NCBI GenBank assembly: GCA_947626575.1
Contig: CANQSR010000001.1
Location: 1-64,000 of the forward strand
Length of the DNA stretch: 64,000 nt
Reading direction: 5' to 3'
DNA from: an uncultured Clostridia bacterium
GTDB lineage: Bacteria > Bacillota > Clostridia > Christensenellales > Borkfalkiaceae
Shown one piece after another: positions 23,547-31,110 of this stretch; the stretch's first letter is position 1; each line of letters opens with the position of its first letter. A model generated the notes under the pieces. The model saw only the letters and a list, made by a program, of their open reading frames with translations. It did no database searches and was not told where the DNA came from. A program made the position numbers and the translations under genes.

Positions 23547-24743
23547 ATGGAAACACTTGCAAAACGCATCCGCACCATTTCCCCCTCGCTGACTTTGGCC
23601 ATCAGCGCGAAGGCCAAGATGATGAAACAGGCGGGAGAGGATGTCATCTCGTTCGGGGTGGGAGAACCCGACTTCGCCACGCCCGAACATATCATGGATG
23701 CGGCGCGCGCCGCGCTCGATAAGGGCTATACCAAATATACGCCCTCTGCGGGGCTTCCGGAATTGCGCCGCGCCATTGCGAGCAAGTTCCGCCGCGATAA
23801 CGGACTCGATTACGAGCCTTCGCAGATCATCGTCTCCAACGGCGCCAAGCATTCTGTTTTCAACGCTTGCTATGCCCTCGTGGACGAGGGCGACGAGGTC
23901 ATCATCCCCGCGCCCTATTGGCTCACGTACCCTGAGATCGTCAAGACGTTGGGGGGCGTACCCGTCATCGTCAAGGCGAGCAAGCGGGCAGGGTTCAAAA
24001 TTACGCCCGACCAGCTCCGCGCCGCCATTACCCCCCGCACCAAACTCTTCATCTTCAATTCGCCCTGCAATCCGACGGGGGCAGTCTACTCGGAAGCCGA
24101 GGTGCGCGCGCTCGCAGAGGTATGCGTGGAGGCGGGCGTGTTCATCCTCTCCGATGAGATCTATGAAAAACTCGTGTACGGCGGCGTAAAGCCCTTCTCG
24201 ATGGCCGCCGTTTCCGAGGCGGCAAAGGCGCTTACGGTGACGGTAAACGGCGTCTCCAAGACGTATGCCATGACGGGCTGGCGCATCGGCTACCTCGCCG
24301 CGCCCAAGGAGATCGCGGCGGCCATTGATTCCTTCCAGAGCCACGCGACGAGCAACCCCAATTCCATTGCGCAGTACGCCGCCCTCACCGCGCTCTCTTC
24401 ACCCGAAGCGGCCGTGGAAGAAATGGTGGCGCGGTTTGCAAGGCGCAGACTCGCGATGATCGAGCGAATCTCGGACATGGGTGGGGCATATTGCATCATC
24501 CCCGACGGCGCGTTCTATGCGATGCTCGTTGTGAGCGGCGCTTACGGGAAGCGTTTCGGCAGCCGTAAGATAGAAAATTCCGTGGACTTTGCGGACGTCC
24601 TTCTCGACGCCGCAAAAGTTGCCGTGGTCCCCGGCGCGGCCTTCGGCGCGGACGACTGCGTGCGCCTTTCCTATTCGCTCTCGATGCGGGACATGTTGGA
24701 GGGGTTGGAGCGCATCGACGCATTCTTGCAGAGCTTAGACTGA
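23547..24743 (+). CDS. aspC: Class I aspartate-type aminotransferase
   Basis: 398 aa, AAGG 7 nt before the ATG. It is a fold-type I pyridoxal-phosphate enzyme of subgroup I-gamma. Seen in order: ISFGVGEPDFATPEHI, YTPSAGLPELRRAIA, SNGAKHSVFNA, NSPCNPTGAVYS, ILSDEIYEKLVYGG, VNGVSKTYAMTGWRIGY with the cofactor lysine at residue 238, and the substrate-carboxylate Arg in DDCVRLSYSLS. Best guess is aspartate or broad amino-acid transamination with 2-oxoglutarate; the precise amino donor cannot be read from sequence. It stands alone between repeat-rich gaps. Confidence 0.92.
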   Translation: METLAKRIRTISPSLTLAISAKAKMMKQAGEDVISFGVGEPDFATPEHIMDAARAALDKGYTKYTPSAGLPELRRAIASKFRRDNGLDYEPSQIIVSNGAKHSVFNACYALVDEGDEVIIPAPYWLTYPEIVKTLGGVPVIVKASKRAGFKITPDQLRAAITPRTKLFIFNSPCNPTGAVYSEAEVRALAEVCVEAGVFILSDEIYEKLVYGGVKPFSMAAVSEAAKALTVTVNGVSKTYAMTGWRIGYLAAPKEIAAAIDSFQSHATSNPNSIAQYAALTALSSPEAAVEEMVARFARRRLAMIERISDMGGAYCIIPDGAFYAMLVVSGAYGKRFGSRKIENSVDFADVLLDAAKVAVVPGAAFGADDCVRLSYSLSMRDMLEGLERIDAFLQSLD

Positions 24744-24759
24744 ACGCAAACCGCGAAAG

Positions 24760-25260
24760 GCGATGACCTGCCCCCTTGAAAGGGGCGGGTGGCGCGGCTT
24801 TGCCGCGTCAGGTGGGGGTCTCATTCTGATAACGCCCCTCATCCGTCACCTTTGGTGACAGCTTCCCCCCGCGGGGGGAAGCCCTTGCTGTCCCTTTTAG
24901 AGAAAGTGGCCGAATGCAATGAGGCCGAAAGGGTTTTTCGCGTCATTCCGTCCGATCGAGACTCCCATACGTCATTCCGAACGAAGTGAGGAATCTCGTT
25001 TTTGAGATTTCTCACCCCTACGGGGTTCGAAATGACGTGAACGACCGAAACCCCTCAGGCTCGCTTCGCTCGCCGGCTCCCCTAAAAGGGGCGCCAAGAA
25101 TAAGCCCCTTGCTGTCCCTGAAAGGGTTTTTGAAAGCGCCTCCTTGGGGAGGAGCTGTCACGCGCGAGCGTGACTGAGGCGGGGAGTATAAATGGGGAGT
25201 AATAATAGGAAAAAAATTTATCCCCACGCCCTGTATCCCTCTCCCCAAGGAGAGGGTAGG
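24760..25260. repeat. Repeat-filled gap after the aminotransferase gene
   Basis: No gene is seen. It contains the GGTGGCGCGGCTTTGCCGCG hairpin block (24788-24820; also at 42629), a TCACCTTTGGTGACAGC block, and one full ACGTCATTCCGAACGAAGTGAGGAATCTC element with inverted half (24970-25045). CCCCT/GGGG blocks fill the rest. Confidence 0.7.
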
Positions 25261-25343
25261 GTCCCGCCGCGGGCAAAAGCGCGCTCCTTTCGGCGGGCCG
25301 CCTGCATTTTCGCAAAAAAATTATTTTATTTTCACAAACCCAC

Positions 25344-25372
25344 TTGAAAAATACGGGAAAACTTGATACAAT
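25344..25372 (+). promoter_or_regulatory. Promoter of the small P-loop gene
   Basis: TTGAAA (25344-25349), 17-nt spacer, TACAAT (25367-25372), followed by AAGGAGG before the ATG. Confidence 0.7.
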
Positions 25373-25416
25373 AATAATACCGACAACTAAGCCGGAAGGC
25401 GATAAGGAGGATCTTC

Positions 25417-25824
25417 ATGATCAAAATCATTTGCGGACCCAAGGGCAGCGGTAAGACCAAGCGCATCATCGAACAAGCCAACAGCACCGTTGCGGCCGCC
25501 AAAGGACATCTCGTATTCATCACCGATACCAAGCGTTGCATGTACGACGTCAACCGCAACATCCGCTTCATCGACGTGACCGATTATTCCGTCGCGGGCG
25601 AAGATGCGCTCTGCGGCTTCATCAAGGGCGTCATCGCGGGGAACTATGACAATGAATACGTGTATATTGACGGCGTCGCCCGCATCGCAGGCAAGGACCT
25701 CAAAGATATGGCGCAGCTCTTCTATATGCTCGAAAAGGTTTCCATGGCCCGCGGGTTGGAGATCTGGATCACTTGCAGTTGTGCGGAAGAAGATCTTCCC
25801 GATTACGCGAAGAAATATCTGTAA
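25417..25824 (+). CDS. Small P-loop protein
   Basis: 135 aa, AAGGAGG upstream. A Walker A motif GPKGSGKT occupies residues 7-14, and a possible Walker B is YVYIDGVARI (about 88-97, hydrophobic strand then Asp). The rest predicts an alpha/beta single-domain fold (HLVFITDTKR, IWITCSCAEEDLPDY). I do not recognise a named family; similar small ATP-binding proteins occur in Clostridia without known function. It lacks the extra domains of AAA+ or PilT ATPases. It stands before thrC, separated by a GC hairpin at 25861-25882. Confidence 0.8.
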   Translation: MIKIICGPKGSGKTKRIIEQANSTVAAAKGHLVFITDTKRCMYDVNRNIRFIDVTDYSVAGEDALCGFIKGVIAGNYDNEYVYIDGVARIAGKDLKDMAQLFYMLEKVSMARGLEIWITCSCAEEDLPDYAKKYL

Positions 25825-25860
25825 CGCTCCGCATTCTGCAATTTACGCCTGTTTTTGACA

Positions 25861-25882
25861 CGTCCCGCGCACGCGCGGGACG
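25861..25882 (+). terminator. GC hairpin between the P-loop gene and thrC
   Basis: Perfect 10-bp stem CGTCCCGCGC with its complement, loop AC, 37 nt after the stop codon. No immediate T-run follows (CTTGCGCGTT), so termination strength is uncertain. Confidence 0.5.
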
Positions 25883-25938
25883 CTTGCGCGTTATAAAATA
25901 TCTTTTTTGCGTCAATCATTCCACAGAAGGTGGCAAAT

Positions 25939-27429
25939 ATGTATTTCATCAGCACGAGAGGGGGCGAACGGGTCACGGGCGCCGAGGCAGTCGTTAAGGG
26001 CATCGCATCCGACGGCGGTCTCTTCGTCCCCGAACAGTTTCCCGCGGTCGGCAAGGAAGAGTTCGAGGCCATGATGGGCATGGACTATCCCGAACGCGCG
26101 GCGCTCATCCTCAAAAAATACTTCGGCGAATACGACGGCGATGCGCTTCTTGCCGCCCTGCGGTCGGCATATGGGCAGTTCGAGGGGGACGACCCCGCCC
26201 CGCTCGTCAGGATGGATAACGGCATGTATATGCTCGAACTCTATCACGGCCCCACCTGCGCCTTCAAGGATATGGCCCTCACCGTGCTTCCGTATCTGCT
26301 CAAAACGGGGTGCGAGATCCTCGGCAGAAAGGAGAACGTGTTCATTCTCACTGCCACGAGCGGCGATACGGGCAAGGCCGCGCTGGAAGGCTTTGCCGAC
26401 GCCAAGGGCGTAAAGATCATGGTCTTTTATCCCGAAGACGGCGTCTCCAAACTGCAAAAACAGCAGATGTGTACGCAGGAGGGGGACAACGTCAACGTCG
26501 TTGCCGTGCGCGGAAATTTCGACGATTGCCAGAATGGGGTCAAGAAAATCTTCAATTCCGAGAAATGTACCGCCGCCATCCGCGAAAAGGGATACCTTCT
26601 CACTTCGGCCAATTCCATCAACTTCGGCCGCCTCGCCCCGCAGATCTGTTATTACTTTTCCGCCTATCTCGACCTCGTCACGGCGGGCCAGATAGGGATG
26701 GGCGACCTCGTGGATTTTGCCGTCCCCACGGGCAACTTCGGCAACATCCTCGCCGCCTACTATGCCAAGCGGATGGGGCTTCCCGTCGGAACGCTCATCT
26801 GCGCTTCCAACAAGAACAACGTCCTCACGGAGTTCTGGCGCACGGGCATCTATGAGACCAAGCGGCCCTTCTACCGCACCATGTCCCCCTCGATGGACAT
26901 CCTCATCTCCTCCAATTTGGAGCGGCTCATCTTCGAACTCTCCGGGCGGGATGCAAAGCGCACCGCAGACCGCATGGCCGCGCTCTCCAAGACGGGGCGT
27001 TATGCCCTCTCGACGGAAGAACACGACCGCCTGAAACAGGAATTTTTCGCGGGCTGTACTTCGGAGGATGAGACCGTCGAGTGCATTTACGACTTTTTCG
27101 AGGATTACGGCTATCCCATGGATACGCATACGGGCGTGGCGATGAGCGTGGCGCAAAAGTATGAGGAGACGGTAAAGGGGATACCCATGTCCGAGGGGCG
27201 GCCCATCGTGGTGGTGTCCACGGCGAGTCCCTATAAGTTCCCGCAGGATGTTCTCTATGCCCTTACGGGCAACGACGTAAAGGATTCTTTCAAGGGCGTC
27301 AAGCGCATCCATTTGCTGACGGCGATGAAGGTCCCCGAACCCATCAAGGCGGTGCGGTATAAGCCGATACGGTTCAAAACGACGGTCCCGCCCGACAAGA
27401 TGTTTGACGAAGTTCTGAAATTTTTGTAA
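25939..27429 (+). CDS. thrC: Threonine synthase
   Basis: 496 aa from ATG at 25939, with AAGG about 8 nt upstream; a GTG at 25930 lies within that site. It converts O-phosphohomoserine to threonine with pyridoxal phosphate. The N-terminal MYFISTRGG...AVVKGIASDGGLFVPE is the Thr_synth_N domain, GPTCAFKDMAL holds the cofactor lysine (residue 110), TATSGDTGKAALEGF binds the phosphate, and VPTGNFGNILAAYYAKRMGLP follows. Length fits the long (class I) threonine synthases. It ends with a clear terminator. No other threonine-pathway gene is adjacent. Confidence 0.96.
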   Translation: MYFISTRGGERVTGAEAVVKGIASDGGLFVPEQFPAVGKEEFEAMMGMDYPERAALILKKYFGEYDGDALLAALRSAYGQFEGDDPAPLVRMDNGMYMLELYHGPTCAFKDMALTVLPYLLKTGCEILGRKENVFILTATSGDTGKAALEGFADAKGVKIMVFYPEDGVSKLQKQQMCTQEGDNVNVVAVRGNFDDCQNGVKKIFNSEKCTAAIREKGYLLTSANSINFGRLAPQICYYFSAYLDLVTAGQIGMGDLVDFAVPTGNFGNILAAYYAKRMGLPVGTLICASNKNNVLTEFWRTGIYETKRPFYRTMSPSMDILISSNLERLIFELSGRDAKRTADRMAALSKTGRYALSTEEHDRLKQEFFAGCTSEDETVECIYDFFEDYGYPMDTHTGVAMSVAQKYEETVKGIPMSEGRPIVVVSTASPYKFPQDVLYALTGNDVKDSFKGVKRIHLLTAMKVPEPIKAVRYKPIRFKTTVPPDKMFDEVLKFL

Positions 27430-27433
27430 AAAG

Positions 27434-27457
27434 ATCCCGCGGAAAGCGGGATTTTTT
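27434..27457 (+). terminator. Terminator of thrC
   Basis: ATCCCGC (27434-27440), loop GGAAA, GCGGGAT (27446-27452), then a T run to 27457. Confidence 0.9.
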
Positions 27458-27510
27458 CATGAAACAGACCGAAGGTTTACACAATTTTCACGTTTATCGC
27501 CTCTTAGTCA

Positions 27511-27539
27511 TTGCAATTTGCCGCAAAATATGCTATACT
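27511..27539 (+). promoter_or_regulatory. Promoter of trpS
   Basis: TTGCAA (27511-27516), 17-nt spacer, TATACT (27534-27539). The transcript would have a GC-rich leader of about 90 nt with self-complementary stretches, but no T-box sequence is seen. Confidence 0.75.
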
Positions 27540-27636
27540 AAGGGAAAGCGGCCCATGGCGCGGGGGATTCCGCACCGCATGCGGCCGCGGGAATTTGATG
27601 CGGCGGCGGCCCGAAGCCATCCGCCGGGGAAACCAT

Positions 27637-28623
27637 ATGAGTATCATGTATTCGGCCGTCCAGCCGAGCGGCAACCTTACCATCGGCAATTATATCGGCG
27701 CCGTCCGCAATTGGGTGCGCCTGCAAAGCGAGTACGATTGCTTCTATGCGATCGCGGATATGCACGCCATCACGGTCAGGCAGGACCCCGCAGAACTTCG
27801 CCGCCGCACGCTCGAACTTGCCGCGCTCTATATCGCCTGCGGCGTCGATCCCGAAAAATGCGCCCTCTATGTGCAGTCGCACGTGTCCGCGCATGCGGAA
27901 CTCTGCTGGATCCTCAACACGCTCACCTATGTGGGCGAGGCCTCCCGCATGACGCAGTTCAAGGATAAGAGCAGAAATCATGCCGATAACGTCAACATGG
28001 GCCTCATGGATTACCCCGTGCTGATGGCCGCCGATATCCTTCTCTACCAAGCGGATCATGTCCCCGTCGGCGCAGACCAAAAACAGCACGTGGAACTCGC
28101 GCGGGATCTCGCCGAGCGCTTCAACAGCCGTTACGGCGAGACGTTCAAGGTGCCTCAGCCCCTCATCGTGCAGGGGGAGGCGCGCATCTGTTCGCTGCAA
28201 GACCCGTCCAAAAAGATGTCCAAGTCGGATGAAAATCCCAACGCCTCCGTCTTTTTATCCGATGACCGTGATACGATCATCAGAAAGTTCAAGCGCGCCG
28301 TCACCGACAGCGATAACCGCATCGCGGCGGACGCGGAAAAGCCCGGCATCACCAACCTCCTCAACATTTACTGCGCATTCAAGGGCTGTACCATGTCCGA
28401 GGCGGAGGGGTCGTTTGCGGGCATGGGGTATGGCGATTTCAAACTTGCGGTGGGGGAGACGGTGGCGGATGTCCTCGCGCCCATCCAAGCCGAAAAACAG
28501 CGTCTTTTGCAGGAAAAGGACGTTTTGGCCTCTGTTCTGAATGCGGGCGCGGAGCGCGCCTTCAAGGCCGCCCGCAAAACGCTCTCCAAGGTCTACCGCA
28601 AGGTGGGCTTCTGGCGCGAATAA
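27637..28623 (+). CDS. trpS: Tryptophan--tRNA ligase
   Basis: 328 aa from ATG at 27637 (a second ATG at 27646 is possible); the frame runs back to 27511 but through the promoter. It charges tRNA-Trp. The class I motifs are PSGNLTIGNYIGA (HIGH equivalent) and KMSKS at residues 193-197. MDYPVLMAADILLYQADHVPVGADQKQHVELARDLA is the tryptophan pocket segment. Length fits bacterial TrpRS. The next gene starts 2 nt after the stop. Confidence 0.96.
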   Translation: MSIMYSAVQPSGNLTIGNYIGAVRNWVRLQSEYDCFYAIADMHAITVRQDPAELRRRTLELAALYIACGVDPEKCALYVQSHVSAHAELCWILNTLTYVGEASRMTQFKDKSRNHADNVNMGLMDYPVLMAADILLYQADHVPVGADQKQHVELARDLAERFNSRYGETFKVPQPLIVQGEARICSLQDPSKKMSKSDENPNASVFLSDDRDTIIRKFKRAVTDSDNRIAADAEKPGITNLLNIYCAFKGCTMSEAEGSFAGMGYGDFKLAVGETVADVLAPIQAEKQRLLQEKDVLASVLNAGAERAFKAARKTLSKVYRKVGFWRE

Positions 28624-28625
28624 CC

Positions 28626-29492
28626 ATGTTCGGATACGTCAAATACGATCTCCCCAATCTGTGCGTGAAGGACGTCATGCTCTACAAGGCGCTCTATTGC
28701 GGGCTGTGCAAGGGCATCGCGCGTTCTTCGGGGCAGACGGCGCGCATGGGCCTCACCTATGACATGGCATTTCTCTCCGCGCTGCTCCATAACATGATGG
28801 GGGTCAACATCGTGGTGGAGCCGCAAAATTGCTTCGAGCATGCCGTCAAAAAGCGGCCCATCCAAAAGACGGATGCGCTCACCGAAGAACTCGGCGCGCT
28901 GAATACCGTCCTGTGTTACTATAAGCTGACCGACGACATCGCCGACGGCGAACACGGCAGGGGCAAGCGGCTGTGGTTCAAGAGCGGGATGCGGCGCGCC
29001 CGCAAGAAGTATCCCGCCCTCGTGGGTCTCGTGGAGAAATTCATGCGCGAACAGCGGGATGCGGAAAAGAGCAAGACCGCCTCTTTGGATATGGCGGCCG
29101 AACCCACCGCAAACATGATGAAAGCGCTTTCCGAGCATTTCCTTTCGGACATGGGTACCCCCGATTCGCTCGCGCTCTTCTATGAACTCGGAAAGTGGAT
29201 CTATCTCATCGACGCGCTCGACGACTATGAAAAGGACGCCCGTAAGGGAAATTACAACCCCTTTGCGGCGGCGTACGGCAAGGGGACGCGCGCAGAACTC
29301 ATGGCCGCGCACGGCGGGGACATTTCCTTCCTGTTCGATACGATGTTCTATTCCATGCGCGAACATCTTGCCCGTATCACCTTTCATTTCAACCGCGATC
29401 TCACGGACAACGTCATTTTGCGGGGAATCCCGCTTGAAACGCAACGCGTGATGAAGGGCGAGCCGCCCGTGCGGATGAACGTGAAGATCTGA
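28626..29492 (+). CDS. DUF5685 family protein
   Basis: 288 aa. The N-terminus MFGYVKYDLPNLCVKDVMLYKALYCGLCKGIARSSG, with the conserved YCGLCK pair of cysteines, matches DUF5685 proteins of Clostridia. The rest is helical, with acidic helix motifs YKLTDDIADGE (about 98-108) and LIDALDDYEKDARKGNYNP (about 196-214). Such DD-x2-D patterns recall the metal-binding helices of all-alpha isoprenoid or ferritin-like enzymes, but no function is established. It follows trpS by 2 nt. In Clostridia DUF5685 genes often neighbour a J-domain gene, as they do here (recollection, not checked). Confidence 0.75.
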   Translation: MFGYVKYDLPNLCVKDVMLYKALYCGLCKGIARSSGQTARMGLTYDMAFLSALLHNMMGVNIVVEPQNCFEHAVKKRPIQKTDALTEELGALNTVLCYYKLTDDIADGEHGRGKRLWFKSGMRRARKKYPALVGLVEKFMREQRDAEKSKTASLDMAAEPTANMMKALSEHFLSDMGTPDSLALFYELGKWIYLIDALDDYEKDARKGNYNPFAAAYGKGTRAELMAAHGGDISFLFDTMFYSMREHLARITFHFNRDLTDNVILRGIPLETQRVMKGEPPVRMNVKI

Positions 29493-29499
29493 CGCGAAA

Positions 29500-29930
29500 C
29501 CTATCAATGCCCACGGTTTTTGACACCCCTTTCGGCCCGTTGGGCCACTTTCCCCTCAAGGGGACAGCAAGATAAGGCGTCGCCCAAACAAAATGCGTGA
29601 ACATAAAATCCCATGCAAATAACCAAAACCACGCTTTTGGTTTTTGCACCCCATTTGCGCGAAAGCGCTTCTTGTCCGATGAACAAATAATCGGGACAGG
29701 GCAATTTCAAGCATTAAGAAACAGTCGTATCACGGCATTTTGTTGCTTCAACAAAATGCGTGAATATAAGATCCCATGCAAATAACCAAAACCACGCTTT
29801 TGGTTTTTGCCCTCAATTTGCGCGAAAGCGCTTCTTGCCCGATGGAACGAATCATCGCAACGAGGCAATTTCAAGCATTAAAAATCAGTCGCATCACGGC
29901 ATTTTGTTGCTTCAACAAAATGCGTGAATA
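29500..29930. repeat. 163-bp direct repeat, 2.1 copies
   Basis: Copies start at 29588 and 29751 with a third beginning at 29915 (periods 163 and 164 bp). Each contains AACCAAAACCACGCTTTTGG (a hairpin), GCGCGAAAGCGC (a hairpin with GAAA loop), a TTGTCCGAT...ATCGGGACAG hairpin (weaker in copy 2), and at its end a 10-bp perfect hairpin CATTTTGTTG/CAACAAAATG (29736-29758 and 29900-29922). A CCCCTTTCGG / CCCTCAAGGGG block precedes it at 29522-29575. No gene is seen. Confidence 0.9.
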
Positions 29931-29945
29931 TAAAAAGGAGCTATC

Positions 29946-30548
29946 ATGAAACAGTCCTATGAGATCTTAGGGCTCGACGAGAGCGCATCCCTCGAAGAGG
30001 TGGAGGCGCGCTATCAGGAGCTGAAAAAAAAGTATAATGAGGAGAAGTGGCAGGACGGCGAAGCCGGCAACAACGCCGCGCGCATGCTCGAAAAGCTCGA
30101 CGCCGCCTATGCCGATATCATGGATTCCCGCAGGGAGAAGAAGGCCGAGGGGACTTCCTCCGCCTTCGAAGAGGTCGGCGCCGCCATCCGCGGCGGGGAC
30201 CTTGTCCGTGCGCAACAGCTCTTGGATGCCTTCAATGAGCGCGACGCCGAGTGGCACTATCTGCAATCCGTCGTCTTTTTCAAGAAGAATTGGATGAACG
30301 AGAGCAAAAAGCAGTTGGAGATCGCCATCCAGATGGACGGCGCGAACGAAAAATACCGCACGGCTTACGAAAAACTCAAAGCCCGCGCCGATTATAACGG
30401 CCAGACGGGCGGCGCGCCCAACACCAACCCCGACGTCTCCGCACCGGAAGAACAGATGGGCGGAAATTGGTGTTCCAACTGCGCGAGCATCTGCTATACG
30501 ACGCTCTGCCTCAACTGCCTCTTCAACCTCTGTTGCAGTTGTCGCTGA
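29946..30548 (+). CDS. Degenerate J-domain protein with Cys-rich tail
   Basis: 200 aa, AAGGAG 7 nt upstream. Residues 4-62 align with a J domain (YEILGLDESASLEEVEARYQELKKKY), but the catalytic HPD tripeptide is replaced: KKYNEEKW stands where KKYHPDK is expected. It should not stimulate DnaK ATPase in the normal way. Residues about 75-145 form TPR-like helices (AQQLLDAFNERDAEWHYLQSVVFFKKNWMNESKKQLEIAIQMDG). The last 26 residues contain eight cysteines (WCSNCASICYTTLCLNC...CCSC), a possible metal site or membrane-near segment. It starts a group with a membrane protein (gap 7 nt) and rlmD. Confidence 0.85.
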   Translation: MKQSYEILGLDESASLEEVEARYQELKKKYNEEKWQDGEAGNNAARMLEKLDAAYADIMDSRREKKAEGTSSAFEEVGAAIRGGDLVRAQQLLDAFNERDAEWHYLQSVVFFKKNWMNESKKQLEIAIQMDGANEKYRTAYEKLKARADYNGQTGGAPNTNPDVSAPEEQMGGNWCSNCASICYTTLCLNCLFNLCCSCR

Positions 30549-30555
30549 GGGGGAT

Positions 30556-31107
30556 ATGAAACGCCCGTCGAAGTCCTATGAGATCGCGCTCTCCGCGATC
30601 GCCTGTGCCGTTGCCGCGGGCGCGCTTACGCTCGGCTCCTATGTGGACGTCATGCTTGCGGCGGCGTATCTTGTTGCCGTCTTTGCCCTGATGGTCCCGC
30701 TTTGCAAGGACTTCGTGTGGGGGAGCGCGCTTGCGCTCATCGGGGCGTGGCTGCTCGCCTTTTTCTTCTGCGGGCTTTCGGTTTTCCACCTCTTGCCCTT
30801 CATCGCCTTCTTCGGCTGGCACCCCATCGTCAACCACCTTCAAATGAAGTATATCAAGAAGAAATGGGTACATGGGGTCGTGTTTTTGGGCAAAGCTGTG
30901 TGGTTTGACCTCGCAATGTGGCTGATGTGGGCCACGGTGCTTGTTCCGTTTTTCGGCGTGGGATCGGCAACTTGGTATCCCTTCGTCGAACAGTATTTCT
31001 TTTGGGTACTCTTCATCGGCGGCACGCTGTTTTTTGCCGTTTACGACTTTATGATATTTCTGTGCAGGCGGTCCGTCGCCGTCATTATCGCAAGGATCAG
31101 GAGGTGA
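30556..31107 (+). CDS. Integral membrane protein of unknown function
   Basis: 183 aa with about five hydrophobic segments (residues 10-27, 30-50, 52-72, 110-133, 143-166). The sequence starts MKRPSKSYEIALSAIACAVAAGALTLGSYVD and ends in a basic tail (CRRSVAVIIARIRR), which should face the cytosol. The first half resembles ECF-transporter S components or related small membrane families of Clostridia, but no defining motif is visible. It begins 7 nt after the J-like gene and ends 3 nt before rlmD, so it is part of one transcript. Confidence 0.8.
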   Translation: MKRPSKSYEIALSAIACAVAAGALTLGSYVDVMLAAAYLVAVFALMVPLCKDFVWGSALALIGAWLLAFFFCGLSVFHLLPFIAFFGWHPIVNHLQMKYIKKKWVHGVVFLGKAVWFDLAMWLMWATVLVPFFGVGSATWYPFVEQYFFWVLFIGGTLFFAVYDFMIFLCRRSVAVIIARIRR

Positions 31108-31110
31108 GGT

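Noticed and set aside
25417-25824. PilT-like ATPase name for the 135-aa P-loop protein
   Set aside because: Only a Walker A motif is shared. It is far too short, and the Asp and His boxes of PilT are missing.
27540-27636. T-box leader upstream of trpS
   Set aside because: The conserved AGGGTGG-type antiterminator sequence and terminator are absent; only generic GC-rich pairing is seen.
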